A DNA stretch of 64,000 nt, taken from contig NZ_JAKCMI010000037.1 of assembly GCF_021412585.1 (NCBI RefSeq), forward strand, positions 203,734 to 267,733, read 5' to 3'. Positions 9,144 to 19,144 of the stretch are shown one piece after another (the first letter of the stretch is position 1; each line of letters starts with the position of its first letter). This DNA is from Halomonas alkalisoli. Lineage in GTDB: Bacteria > Pseudomonadota > Gammaproteobacteria > Pseudomonadales > Halomonadaceae. Made by a program: the position numbers and the translations under genes. The notes beneath the pieces are model-generated. The model was not told where the DNA came from. It saw only the letters and a program-made list of their open reading frames with translations, and searched no databases.

Positions 9144-10853
9144 TCATCGTATGCGCTGGTCTGGCGGCACATCGAGCAGCCGCAGCGCACCGCCGGTGAC
9201 ACGAGAGAATACCGGAGCCGCTACGGCTCCGCCAAAGTAGTCACCGGCCCGGGGGTGATCGATCATCACGATGGTGACGATGCGCGGATCGGAGACCGGT
9301 GCCACGCCGGCGAACAGGCTGCGGTAGGCATTCTGCTCGTAGCCGCTGGCAGAAGTCTTGCGCACCGTCCCCGTCTTGCCGGCCACCCGATAACCCGGCA
9401 CCGCCGCGCGGCGGCCACCCGTGCCCGGCTGGACGGACTCCTCCATGATGCGCAACAGGTTGTGGGCGATGACGGGATCGATGGTCGGGGTGCCGGCAGG
9501 GGCTTCCGGCAGTCGAAGCAGGGAGGGGGGCATGCGCACCCCGTCGTTGGCGAGGGCCGTATAGGCACTGGCCAGCTGCAGTGCGGAAACCGACAGGCCA
9601 TAGCCATAGGAGAGCGCGGCCCACTGGCTGCGCGACCAGCGTACCGGGGCCGGCATGTGGCCGACGGCCTCGCCGGGGAAGCCCGTTTCGGTACTCTGGC
9701 CGAAGCCCAGGCGACGATAGAGCTCGGGCACCAGCGGCTCATCGAGCTCGAGCACCAGCCTCGACATGCCGATATTGGAGGATTTCTCGAGGATGCCGGC
9801 CAGGTCCAGCCGCCCATAGTTGCGAATGTCGCGAATGGTGAAGCGGTCCAGCATCATCCAGCCAGGCGAGGTATCGACCACGACATCCAGGTCGAACTGG
9901 CCGCTCTCCATGATCGCCGCCATGGCCAGCGGCTTCATCACCGAGCCCGGCTCGAAGACATCGACGATGGCCTGATTGCGCAGCCCCCGCGGATCGAGGC
10001 CGGCCCGGTTATTGGGGTTATAGGAAGGCTGGTTGGCCATGGCCAGCACTTCGCCGGTGCGAGCATCCATCATCACCACCACCCCGCCATCGGCCTCATG
10101 CTCGGCGACGGCGGCCTTGAGCTCACGATAGGCCATGTACTGAAGCCGCTGATCGATGGAGAGCACCAGCTCGCCCCCGGGCTGCGCCTCGCGCAGGATC
10201 GCCAGGTCGCGGACCAGGCGGCCGCGACGGTCCTTGATCACGCGACGCTGCCCCGGCGTGCCGGCCAGGTAGGGCTGATAGGCAAGCTCCACGCCCTCCT
10301 GGCCCAGGTCGTCGACATTGGTCACGCCCAGCAGCTGAGCGGTCACCTCGCCGGCCGGGTAGTAACGCTTGTACTCATGCTGGGCATAGACACCGGCCAT
10401 GCGCAGGCCGAGAACACGCTGTGCCGCCTCCGGCGTCAGCTGCCGCCGCAGGTACATGAATTCACGCTCGCTGAAGCGCTCCAGGCGCGCATCGAGATCA
10501 TCCGGAGACATGTTCAGGGCCTGGGCCAGCATCAGCCGCTGTATACGGTCTTCGGGGACTTCCTGGGGATTGGCCCATAGCGTTACCACCGGCGTGGAGA
10601 TGGCCAGTGGCTCACCGTTACGGTCGCTGATCATGCCCCGGTGGGCGGTGAGGGATTCGGTGCGCAGCGTCCTGGCATCCCCCTGCCCTTGCAGGAACGA
10701 GCGGTCGATGACATGCAGCGTCACGATACGCCCCGCCAGCAGCAGCATACCGACCAGGACCAGGAAGAGAACCAGATAATAGCGCGCACCGCCCATGGGA
10801 GCGGAAGGCGGGCGGCGACGCGGCGACACACCGCTGCGAGCTTCCGCGGTCAT
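9144..10853 (-). CDS. ftsI: Septal transpeptidase FtsI (PBP3)
   Basis: Class B penicillin-binding protein that cross-links septal peptidoglycan in the periplasm. It has 569 residues from ATG 10853, which overlaps the ftsL stop (ATGA). There is one N-terminal membrane anchor (YYLVLFLVLVGMLLLAGRIV). The transpeptidase motifs appear in order: SVMK (in FEPGSVMKP), SSN (KSSNIGMSR) and KTG (AGKTGTVRK). The open frame extends upstream to 10973 without a canonical ribosome site and was trimmed. Confidence 0.97.
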   Translation of the reverse strand: MTAEARSGVSPRRRPPSAPMGGARYYLVLFLVLVGMLLLAGRIVTLHVIDRSFLQGQGDARTLRTESLTAHRGMISDRNGEPLAISTPVVTLWANPQEVPEDRIQRLMLAQALNMSPDDLDARLERFSEREFMYLRRQLTPEAAQRVLGLRMAGVYAQHEYKRYYPAGEVTAQLLGVTNVDDLGQEGVELAYQPYLAGTPGQRRVIKDRRGRLVRDLAILREAQPGGELVLSIDQRLQYMAYRELKAAVAEHEADGGVVVMMDARTGEVLAMANQPSYNPNNRAGLDPRGLRNQAIVDVFEPGSVMKPLAMAAIMESGQFDLDVVVDTSPGWMMLDRFTIRDIRNYGRLDLAGILEKSSNIGMSRLVLELDEPLVPELYRRLGFGQSTETGFPGEAVGHMPAPVRWSRSQWAALSYGYGLSVSALQLASAYTALANDGVRMPPSLLRLPEAPAGTPTIDPVIAHNLLRIMEESVQPGTGGRRAAVPGYRVAGKTGTVRKTSASGYEQNAYRSLFAGVAPVSDPRIVTIVMIDHPRAGDYFGGAVAAPVFSRVTGGALRLLDVPPDQRIR

Positions 10854-11179
10854 GGCCGAATGACCTCGACTTCGTTGACATGGGGCAGTCGCATTTCCAG
10901 CCTTTCGACGGCCAGGCGCTCGATTCGCGCCGGCGACGACCAGGCGCTTTCCTCCAACAGCAGCTGCCCCCACTCGGTCTGCAGCTGATCGCGCTCACGC
11001 TCGAGCTGCTGCAAGTGGGCGTACTGCTCACGGGTAAGGTGGCTTACATTGATCACCGCGGTGGCGGTGATCAGGCAGGCCATCACCAGCCCCGCCGCCA
11101 GAAGCAGGTCGCCGCTCGGCAGGCTGGCAGGGGCCCAGCGGGACAGGGTGGAACGCGAGGGTTGCAATCCTTGCTTCAT
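10850..11179 (-). CDS. ftsL: Cell division protein FtsL
   Basis: Small bitopic divisome protein that bridges FtsB/FtsQ and activates FtsWI. The 109 residues comprise a short cytoplasmic tail, one membrane segment (LLLAAGLVMACLITATAVINV) and a periplasmic coiled coil rich in Leu/Glu/Gln (EQYAHLQQLERERDQLQTEW). ATG at 11179 is preferred because GAGG lies 6 nt upstream. A TTG at 11191 overlapping the rsmH stop is the alternative. The sequence is poorly conserved, as usual for FtsL; identity rests on topology and position. Confidence 0.93.
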   Translation of the reverse strand: MKQGLQPSRSTLSRWAPASLPSGDLLLAAGLVMACLITATAVINVSHLTREQYAHLQQLERERDQLQTEWGQLLLEESAWSSPARIERLAVERLEMRLPHVNEVEVIRP

Positions 11180-11187
11180 GCCGTTCC

Positions 11188-12144
11188 TCAAACCAGCTTG
11201 CGCGCTGCCCGCATGACCGCACTGCGGGCGCGGGGGTTGGAATCGACTTCTTCTGGTGTCGGTCGCCGGGCCTTGCCCAGCGGAGCCAGGCGCCTGGCGA
11301 GCTGGTCGTCACGGATCGGGACGCCACGGGGAAGGTCGGTGTCCCCACGCACGTGCTCACGAATGAATCGCTTGACCCGGCGATCCTCCAGCGAGTGGAA
11401 GCTGATCACCACCAGGTGGCCACCGGGGGCCAAGGCTTCCAGCGCGGCCTCGAGCGCCGCATCGAGCTGCTCCAGCTCGCCATTGATATGGATACGCAGC
11501 GCCTGAAAGGCCCGGGTCGCGGGATGCTTGCCCTTCTCCCAGGCCGGGTGAGCGACCTTCAGCACCTCGGCCAGGTCCGCCGTACGGCTGAAGGGACGCT
11601 CGGCACGGCGCGTCACCACGGCCCTGGCCAGCCGCTTGGCAAAGCGCTCCTCGCCGTAGGTCTTGAAGACCCGGGCGATATCGGCCTCGCCGGCACGAGC
11701 CAGCCAGGCCGCCGCACTCTCGCCCCGGGTCGGGTCCATGCGCATGTCCAGCGGGCCGTCGCGCAGGAAGCTGAAGCCACGTTCGGGATCATCCAGCTGT
11801 GGCGAGGAGACGCCGACGTCGAGCAACACACCGGCCAGCTTGCCATGCAGGCCATGCCGTTCGGCCAGCTCGCCCAGTCGCGCAAACTCCCCCTGCTCGA
11901 TGGTGAAGCGGGCATCGTCGATGTCCGCCGCTTCGGCAATGGCGTGGGGGTCACGATCAATGGCCAACAGGCGCCCCTCGGGGGCCAGCCGGGCAAGAAT
12001 GGCCCGGGAATGGCCGCCTCGGCCGAAGGTGCCGTCCAGGTAGGCGCCGCCGGGATCGTGAACGAGCGCCTCCACGGCGCCGTCCAGCAGTACGCTGGCA
12101 TGACGAAAGCCGCGGTGGGCCGGTTCAGGTGCGGTTGACGACAT
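11188..12144 (-). CDS. rsmH: 16S rRNA (cytosine1402-N4)-methyltransferase RsmH
   Basis: SAM-dependent methyltransferase (former MraW) that modifies C1402 of 16S rRNA. It has 318 residues beginning [20 protein letters not shown]. The SAM loop is [17 protein letters not shown], and the [21 protein letters not shown] motif is diagnostic. ATG 12144 is chosen because the longer frame would run into the RNase P RNA gene. It is the first gene of the dcw cluster here, because no mraZ lies upstream. RsmI, which acts on the same nucleotide, is encoded just beyond rnpB. Confidence 0.97.
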   Translation of the reverse strand: MSSTAPEPAHRGFRHASVLLDGAVEALVHDPGGAYLDGTFGRGGHSRAILARLAPEGRLLAIDRDPHAIAEAADIDDARFTIEQGEFARLGELAERHGLHGKLAGVLLDVGVSSPQLDDPERGFSFLRDGPLDMRMDPTRGESAAAWLARAGEADIARVFKTYGEERFAKRLARAVVTRRAERPFSRTADLAEVLKVAHPAWEKGKHPATRAFQALRIHINGELEQLDAALEAALEALAPGGHLVVISFHSLEDRRVKRFIREHVRGDTDLPRGVPIRDDQLARRLAPLGKARRPTPEEVDSNPRARSAVMRAARKLV

Positions 12145-12170
12145 GCGCTTCTCTGGATTATCGATAGCTG

Positions 12171-12176
12171 AGTATA
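12171..12176 (-). promoter_or_regulatory. Candidate -10 box for the dcw cluster
   Basis: On the minus strand TATACT (five of six to consensus) lies about 27 bases before the rsmH start, in the only non-coding DNA between rnpB and rsmH. No convincing -35 element is seen at 16-18 bases, so the call is tentative. No mraZ-type TGGGN repeats are evident. Confidence 0.4.
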
Positions 12177-12246
12177 CCGACCGGCCTGGGGAAACATTGC
12201 ATAAATGTCTGCGCTTCCCTAGGACCGGTAACGGAAAATTGAAATC

Positions 12247-12611
<365 letters not shown>

Positions 12612-12618
12612 GAGCGCA

Positions 12619-12647
12619 AGAATAACAGCGCACCGGAGCCCTCTCAA
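12619..12647 (-). promoter_or_regulatory. Sigma-70 promoter of rnpB
   Basis: Minus strand TTGAGA (12642-12647), 17-base spacer, TATTCT (12619-12624), then seven bases to the first G of the P1 helix at 12611. Spacing and position relative to the mature 5' end are ideal, so this is a well-supported promoter. It lies in the gap between the rsmI stop and rnpB. Confidence 0.8.
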
Positions 12648-12683
12648 TGCCTTTCCTCGTCATCGGACGCAGAGCCCGGTGCG

Positions 12684-13541
12684 TCAGCGCGCATCCTTGA
12701 GCGCCTGGGCCCGGCCATACCAGACCTTCTTCGGACCACCCAGCAGCCGTGCCGCCACGGCTGCCGCCTGCTTGACACCGACATCCTCGGCCAGCAGCGC
12801 ACCCAGCAAGGCATCGGCTTCGACATCGCCCGCCTCGGGGGCGTCGCGCGGCTCGGCACCCTCTATCATGATCACGAACTCACCCCGAGCCTGGTCCGGG
12901 TCCTCCTCCATGCGCGCCAGGAGCGCCTCCGCACTGCCGTCCAGAAAGGTCTCGAAGGCCTTGGTCAGCTCTCGCGCCAATACCACTCGGCGCCCACCCA
13001 GCGTACCGGCGATATCCGCCAGGGTATCGCGGATACGGTGCGGCGACTCGTAGAAGACCAGCGTCTCCTCGCGGGCGGCAAGCCCCTCCAGGCGCAGGCG
13101 GCGAGCACCGCCCTTCGCCGGCAGGAAACCCTGGAAGAGGAAACGATCCGTGGGCAGCCCGGCGGCCGAGAGCGCCGCCACCAGCGCACAGGCGCCCGGC
13201 ACCGGCACGATACGACGCCCACGGGCACGCAGCTCCCGCACCAGGACGAACCCGGGGTCGCTGATCAAGGGCGTGCCGGCATCAGAGACCAGGGCGATAT
13301 CCTCACCACCGACCAACCGCTCATCGAGTTGAGCGACGCGCGCCGCCTCGTTATGCTCATGGAGAGAGAGCATCGGCAACGCAAGCCCCAGGTGGCGCAG
13401 CAGCCGTGCGGTGTGGCGTGTATCCTCGGCGGCAATCACCGCCACCTCGCTCAGCACCCTGGCTGCACGTGACGAGAGGTCTTCCAGATTCCCAATTGGC
13501 GTAGCGACCACGTACAATGTTCCCTGATTCACATCAGTCAT
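12684..13541 (-). CDS. rsmI: 16S rRNA (cytidine1402-2'-O)-methyltransferase RsmI
   Basis: SAM-dependent 2'-O-methyltransferase of 16S rRNA C1402 (former YraL). It has 285 residues, beginning with TLYVVATPIGNLEDLSSRA. Other conserved blocks are AAEDTRHTARLLRHL, LVSDAGTPLISDPGF and FYESPHRIRDTLADI. It is divergent from lpoA, with only 38 bases between the two start codons. RsmH, which adds the N4-methyl to the same base, lies on the other side of rnpB. Confidence 0.96.
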   Translation of the reverse strand: MTDVNQGTLYVVATPIGNLEDLSSRAARVLSEVAVIAAEDTRHTARLLRHLGLALPMLSLHEHNEAARVAQLDERLVGGEDIALVSDAGTPLISDPGFVLVRELRARGRRIVPVPGACALVAALSAAGLPTDRFLFQGFLPAKGGARRLRLEGLAAREETLVFYESPHRIRDTLADIAGTLGGRRVVLARELTKAFETFLDGSAEALLARMEEDPDQARGEFVIMIEGAEPRDAPEAGDVEADALLGALLAEDVGVKQAAAVAARLLGGPKKVWYGRAQALKDAR

Positions 13542-13579
13542 GTCGGCTCCCTGGCAAGCTCCCCGGACAAGGAAGAATC

Positions 13580-15362
13580 ATGCTGAAAATGCCCCGCGGC
13601 CTGCTGGCCATTGCCTTTCTGGCCATACTGCTGGCCGGCTGCGCGCCTCCCGGCATCGTCGATCGTGTCCCCGACGACGACCCCGCCTACCTGCTCGAGC
13701 AGGCCCGGCAGCAGGGGCCCGAACAGGCGGCGATCAGCCGCCTCGAAGCGGCCGATATCCTAGCACGCCAGGGTCGGCGCACCCAGGCGCTCGAGGTGGC
13801 CAGCGATATCGACGATCAGCGGCTGCCCGCCGAATACCGCCTGCAGTGGGCCATGCTGCTCTCCGAGCTCGGCGAGTCCGAGGGGGAGCCCTGGGCCGTC
13901 ATCCAGGCCGCACAGCTGCTCGACGAGATCCAGGTACCCCGTGACGCCGGCCTGATACTGCGCGAGCGGCATGGCCGGGCCCTGGCCCAGGTCGATGAGC
14001 ATCGCGCGGCCGCGCTGATCCTGATCGGCGTACAGGCCCAAACGGACAGCGAGGCGCTGAACGACCCCATCTGGTCCTCGCTCTCGCGTCTCGAGGGACC
14101 CGAGCTTGCGTCCATGCGCGACGAGACCGACGACCTGGGCCGGGGCTGGCTGGCGCTCGCCAACCTGGTGCGAGAAAGCGGCGGCGACATCGAGCGACTC
14201 TTCATGCGCCTCGATGAGTGGCGCGAACGCAATGCCCGGCACCCCGCCGCGCGAAGCGTTCCCGAAGACCTGATAGCCCTGCGCGAGCTGCGCGGCCAGG
14301 AAGTCCGGCATATTGCCGTCTTCCTGCCTGAGTCGGGCCCATTGGCCGGCGTGGCCGAAGCGATTCGGGACGGCATCCGTTCCCATCACCAGAGTGCGGC
14401 CGAACGCAACGGCGGCGTTCGACTGACGTTCCTGGATACCAGCCGGAGCAGTATCGACGCCCTCTACGAGGAAGCACGCAACCGCGGCGCCCAGGTCGTC
14501 ATCGGCCCGCTGGACAAGGACCTGGTGACGGAACTCGAAAACCGCGACCGGCTGCCGTTGCCAACCCTGGGCCTCAATTACGGCCATGGCGAGACCAACC
14601 GGGCTCAGGGATTCTTCCAGTACGGCCTGTCGGCCGAGGACGAAGCTCGCCAGGTGGCGAGACGGGGCCGCGACGATGGCCATCGTCGCAGCGCCATGCT
14701 GGTTCCGGACAACGAATGGGGACGGCGGGTCGGACGCGCCTTCGAGGAGGAGTGGCGCCGCCTGGACGGCACCATCACCAATGCGGTGGCCTACGACCCC
14801 CGCGGCTCCGCCACCGAGAGCACGCGTCGCGTTCTCTCCGGCGGCCGGCCGGACATGCTGTTCCTGCTGGCACTGCCCAGCTATGCACGCCAGGTCCCCC
14901 CGACCCTGGACTACTATAACGCCTCCACCCTACCGATCTATGCCACCTCGCATCTCTTCGAGGGACGTCCGCAGCCGCTGCTCGACCATGACCTGGATGA
15001 CGTGAACTTCATCGACATCCCGTGGCAGATTCCCGATGCCGCCGTCGGCGGGGTGGAAGCCCTTCCCTACCTCAGCAGCTATCAGCAATTGCACGCAGAC
15101 GCCGACCCCTCCGTCTTCCGCCTGATGGCCATGGGCGTGGACGCCTACGAGCTCGCACGCCGTCTGCCGCAGTTCCAGCTGATGCCGGAGAGTGAGCTTA
15201 ACGGCGCCACGGGCCGACTGACCCGCGCCGCCGACGGACGCATCGAGCGGCACCTCCCCTGGGCACGGTTCCAGCGCGGCGTGCCGCAGCCGATCCTGGC
15301 CATCGACCTGCTCGGCACCGACCTGATGGAAAACGGGCTTCCTGACCGCGAGCCGTCCGCCA

Positions 15363-15379
<17 letters not shown>
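13580..15379 (+). CDS. lpoA: Outer-membrane lipoprotein activator of PBP1A, LpoA
   Basis: Outer-membrane lipoprotein that reaches through the periplasm to stimulate the transpeptidase PBP1A. It has 599 residues. The signal peptide ends in a lipobox, ILLAGC, with Cys at about residue 18. The N-terminal third is helical and TPR-like. The C-terminal domain resembles periplasmic binding proteins (HIAVFLPESGPLAGVAEAIRDG, GAQVVIGPLDKD). ATG 13580 has AAGGA upstream; the frame open to 13517 overlaps rsmI and was trimmed. It leads lpoA-yraN-diaA-dolP. Confidence 0.93.
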
Positions 15380-16363
<984 letters not shown>

Positions 16364-16368
16364 ACGAC

Positions 16369-16947
16369 ATGGCCCTTACGAGACTGATCCCCCTCTTCCT
16401 GACCGCCTTCCTGCTGACATTGGCGGGCTGCACCACGGTTACCGGTGTCGCCAACCCCGGCACCATCGACGAGAACTATGGCAAGCGCACCCTTGGCGCC
16501 CAGGTCGAGGACGAGAGCATCGAGACCAAGATCGCCCATAACCTGCGGCGCAACGATGCCCGCCTGGGCGATGCCCGCATCAATGTCGACAGCTACAATG
16601 CCATCGTACTGCTCACCGGCCAGGTACCCAGCGAGGAGCTCAAGCAGAAAGCCACCGAGATCGCCCGTGACGTACGCAACGTGCGCGACGTTCACAACGA
16701 ACTCTCCGTTGCCGCCAACCTTCCGGCAAGCCAGCGCCTGTCGGATACCTGGATCAATACCCGCATTCGCACCAGCCTGGCCACCGACGAGACCATCGAC
16801 ACCAGTCGACTGCGTTTCGTCACCGAGAACGCCAGCGTCTATGTGATGGGCATCGTCACCCGCGCGGAGGCAGATCGCATCGTCAACGCCATCTCGCGTA
16901 TCGGCGGCGTGCAGCGCATCGTCAAGGTCTTCGACTATATCGATTGA
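16369..16947 (+). CDS. dolP: Outer-membrane BON-domain lipoprotein DolP
   Basis: A 192-residue lipoprotein (former YraP) with signal peptide and lipobox LTLAGC, followed by two BON domains at about 50-115 and 125-190 (IDTSRLRFVTENASVYVMGIV). In E. coli DolP binds anionic phospholipids and supports outer-membrane integrity and BAM function. It starts five bases after the diaA stop and is followed by a strong terminator. Confidence 0.9.
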   Translation: MALTRLIPLFLTAFLLTLAGCTTVTGVANPGTIDENYGKRTLGAQVEDESIETKIAHNLRRNDARLGDARINVDSYNAIVLLTGQVPSEELKQKATEIARDVRNVRDVHNELSVAANLPASQRLSDTWINTRIRTSLATDETIDTSRLRFVTENASVYVMGIVTRAEADRIVNAISRIGGVQRIVKVFDYID

Positions 16948-16964
16948 CGCCACCGATGGATGCA

Positions 16965-16994
16965 AAAACGGCAGGCCCATGGGCCTGCCGTTTT
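16965..16994. terminator. Bidirectional terminator between dolP and sspB
   Basis: Perfect palindrome reading AAAACGGCAGGCCC then its complement ending GCCTGCCGTTTT. A-run and T-run flank the stem on either side, so it can serve dolP on the plus strand and sspB on the minus strand. Confidence 0.9.
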
Positions 16995-17048
16995 ACGTTG
17001 GGATCCTTCGCTCGCCTTCAGCCGAGCGATGAATGTCCCGCGAGCTCG

Positions 17049-17552
17049 CTACTTGATGATCCTGAGCGACGGGCGCCCCTTGGGCTTGGTCTTGGCCCTG
17101 GACTCGCTCTTGACCTCTTCCCGCTCCTCTCCCGACCCTTCCGACTCACGGCCTTCCGGCTCACGACCCTCGCTTTCGACGGCAGTCAGCTCAGGCCGCT
17201 CCGCGGCCTCCTCTTCGCCACCGCTCGCGGCCTGAGGAATCACCGGCTCATGGCCGAACACCATCCCTACGCCATTCTCACGGGCATAGATGGCGATCAG
17301 CGCCGGCATGGGTACCACTACCTGCATGGGCTGACCGCCGAAGCGGGCACTGAAGGTGATGGCATCGTTCTCGATATGCAGGTCGCGAACCGCGGTTGGC
17401 CCCACATTGAGGACGATCTGGCCGTTCTGGACGAACTGACGCGGCACGATGACACCGGCCTGCTCGGCATCCACGACCACGTAGGGGGTGTACTCGTTGT
17501 CCAGGAGCCACTCGTAGAGGCCTCTGGCAAGATAGGGACGGCTCGATAGCAT
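17049..17552 (-). CDS. sspB: ClpXP specificity-enhancing adaptor SspB
   Basis: Adaptor that binds ssrA-tagged proteins and hands them to ClpXP. It has 167 residues: a folded SspB domain at about 1-110 (SSRPYLARGLYEWLLDNEYTPYVVV), then an acidic Glu-rich flexible linker, and the C-terminal ClpX-binding motif KGRPSLRIIK, equivalent to the ALRVVK tail in E. coli. ATG 17552 has GGAGG upstream. It follows sspA with a hairpin between them. Confidence 0.96.
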   Translation of the reverse strand: MLSSRPYLARGLYEWLLDNEYTPYVVVDAEQAGVIVPRQFVQNGQIVLNVGPTAVRDLHIENDAITFSARFGGQPMQVVVPMPALIAIYARENGVGMVFGHEPVIPQAASGGEEEAAERPELTAVESEGREPEGRESEGSGEEREEVKSESRAKTKPKGRPSLRIIK

Positions 17553-17576
17553 TCTGCGCCCTCCTCCGTTTGAAGA

Positions 17577-17595
17577 CGCCGGGCCGCGCCCGGCG
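17577..17595 (-). other. Intercistronic hairpin sspA-sspB
   Basis: Perfect 8-bp stem CGCCGGGC / GCCCGGCG with a CGC loop between the sspA stop and the sspB ribosome site. There is no T-run, so it is more likely an mRNA stability or processing element, or a partial attenuator, than a full terminator. Confidence 0.6.
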
Positions 17596-17601
17596 CTGTA
17601 A

Positions 17602-18228
17602 TCAGTTGCGCATTTCGCGCTCGGTCTCACTCAGTGAAGCGACGAAAGCATCGCGCTCGAACAACCGCTCCATATAGGTAACCAGAGGCTGGACCTGCTT
17701 CTCCGGCAGCTCGATGCCAAGTACCGGCAGCCGCCACAGGATCGGAGCGATACAGCAGTCGACCAGCGAGAACTCCTCGCTCATGAAGAACGGCACGTCC
17801 TCGAAGATTGGCGAGATGCCTACCAGGCTTTCGCGCAGCTCCTTGCGTGCCTTCTCGACTTCCTTCTTCGGCCCCTGCTCGATCTGCTCGACCAGCGGGC
17901 ACCACTCACGCTCGATACGATGCATCCAGAGCCGGCTCTGGGCTCGCGCCACCGGGTAGACCGGGAGCAGCGGAGGATGCGGGAAGCGCTCATCCAGGTA
18001 CTCCATCATCACCTTGGATTCGTACAGCACCAGGTCGCGATCGAGAAGCGTGGGCACACTGTTGTAGGGGTTGAGATCGGCGAGTTCTTCAGGGCGCTGT
18101 TCGCCACTGACTTCGACAATATCCACCGCCACGCCCTTCTCGGCGAGTACGATGCGCACGCGATGACTGAAGTGATCATCGCTTCCGGAATAGAAGATCA
18201 TCGACGACCGCTTGGCCACTACACCCAT
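17602..18228 (-). CDS. sspA: Stringent starvation protein A (SspA)
   Basis: Glutathione S-transferase-fold protein that associates with RNA polymerase and influences stress and virulence gene transcription; it has no known GST activity. The 208 residues have an N-terminal thioredoxin-like part ([42 protein letters not shown]) and a C-terminal helical domain. It is first in the sspAB operon; GAGGA precedes ATG 18228. Small gammaproteobacterial operon position matches the E. coli and Pseudomonas arrangement. Confidence 0.96.
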   Translation of the reverse strand: MGVVAKRSSMIFYSGSDDHFSHRVRIVLAEKGVAVDIVEVSGEQRPEELADLNPYNSVPTLLDRDLVLYESKVMMEYLDERFPHPPLLPVYPVARAQSRLWMHRIEREWCPLVEQIEQGPKKEVEKARKELRESLVGISPIFEDVPFFMSEEFSLVDCCIAPILWRLPVLGIELPEKQVQPLVTYMERLFERDAFVASLSETEREMRN

Positions 18229-18258
18229 GAAACAATCCTCGCATCAATTCGAACCGGG

Positions 18259-18292
18259 ATGATAACACGCGCACGCATCGTCGTGCGTGTGC
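18259..18292 (-). promoter_or_regulatory. Candidate sspA promoter with overlapping inverted repeat
   Basis: Minus-strand TATCAT (18259-18264, five of six to the -10 consensus) lies 31 bases before the sspA start. An inverted repeat CACGCA-N6-TGCGTG (18272-18289) covers the -35/spacer region. A clear -35 is not visible, so an activator-dependent promoter is possible. Confidence 0.4.
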
Positions 18293-18317
18293 GTTGCAAC
18301 AGGCATAAAACAAGACG

Positions 18318-18352
18318 CAGGGGGCGCATGGCACACAGCCATACGCCCCCTG
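18318..18352 (-). terminator. Probable terminator of petABC
   Basis: Stem CAGGGGGCG/ATGGC against GCCAT/CGCCCCCTG with a five-base loop, 25 bases downstream of the petC stop. On the minus strand the stem is followed by a T-rich stretch (TTGTTTTAT) after six bases, so a rho-independent terminator is likely although the T-run is offset. Confidence 0.65.
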
Positions 18353-18376
18353 CCTCACAGACTGACCCGCAAGGAA

Positions 18377-19144
18377 TCAGTGAATATCGCGCCAATACTC
18401 ACGCTTGAGCAGATAGGCCAGCACACCGAAGATGAAGATGAAGAGCAGCACCTTCGGCCCGAGAACCTGAGCCTGCAGCTTGGAAGGCTCGCCCACATAG
18501 GCCAGGAAGTTGGTCAGATCATAGACCGCTTCCTCGAACTCGTCCGGCTCCATGGAGCCCGGCCGGGTGACCTGAAGCACATCGCAGGATTGATACTTCC
18601 CGGTCAGCGGATCGAGCTCGGCACCCTCCACCGGACGGTCGGTTTCGGCACAGACCTTCTCCTGAACCCCCTGCAGCGGCTCGAGCACGTTGGGCATCGC
18701 CACCATGTCGAAGACCTCGTTGTTCACCCCGTTCGGGCGACTCGGGTCCTTGTAGAAAGTCAGCAGATAGGAGTAGACCCAGTCGGCACTGCGCACCCGC
18801 GTCTGAAGGGTCAAGTCCGGCGCCGCGGCACCGAACCAGTTGGCCGCATCATCGCGGGTCATGGCGATGTGCATCTGGTCGTTGTAGGCCAGGTCGGACG
18901 AGAAGATCAGGTTCTCTTCCACCAGGTCCTGGGGCATGCCGAAATCCTCGGCGGCCCGGGCGAAACGCTGGTGCTCCAGGCTATGGCAGCCCATGCAGTA
19001 GTTGACATAGAGCTGCATTCCCCGCTGCAACGACGCCTCGTCATTGAGATCCGGCGTCATCGAGTAGGGCGTATCGGCAGCCGGCGCCGCCGCCACCGCG
19101 AAGGGCACCAGCGCGAAGAGCAGTGCGAACAGTTGCTTTTTCAT
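18377..19144 (-). CDS. petC: Ubiquinol-cytochrome c reductase, cytochrome c1
   Basis: Membrane-anchored c-type cytochrome of the bc1 complex that passes electrons from the Rieske protein to soluble cytochrome c on the periplasmic side. It has 255 residues: signal peptide (1-20), haem-binding CMGCH at 50-54, and a C-terminal membrane anchor (VLLFIFIFGVLAYLL). ATG 19144 overlaps the petB stop by one base (TAATG). The downstream hairpin closes the operon. Confidence 0.97.
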   Translation of the reverse strand: MKKQLFALLFALVPFAVAAAPAADTPYSMTPDLNDEASLQRGMQLYVNYCMGCHSLEHQRFARAAEDFGMPQDLVEENLIFSSDLAYNDQMHIAMTRDDAANWFGAAAPDLTLQTRVRSADWVYSYLLTFYKDPSRPNGVNNEVFDMVAMPNVLEPLQGVQEKVCAETDRPVEGAELDPLTGKYQSCDVLQVTRPGSMEPDEFEEAVYDLTNFLAYVGEPSKLQAQVLGPKVLLFIFIFGVLAYLLKREYWRDIH

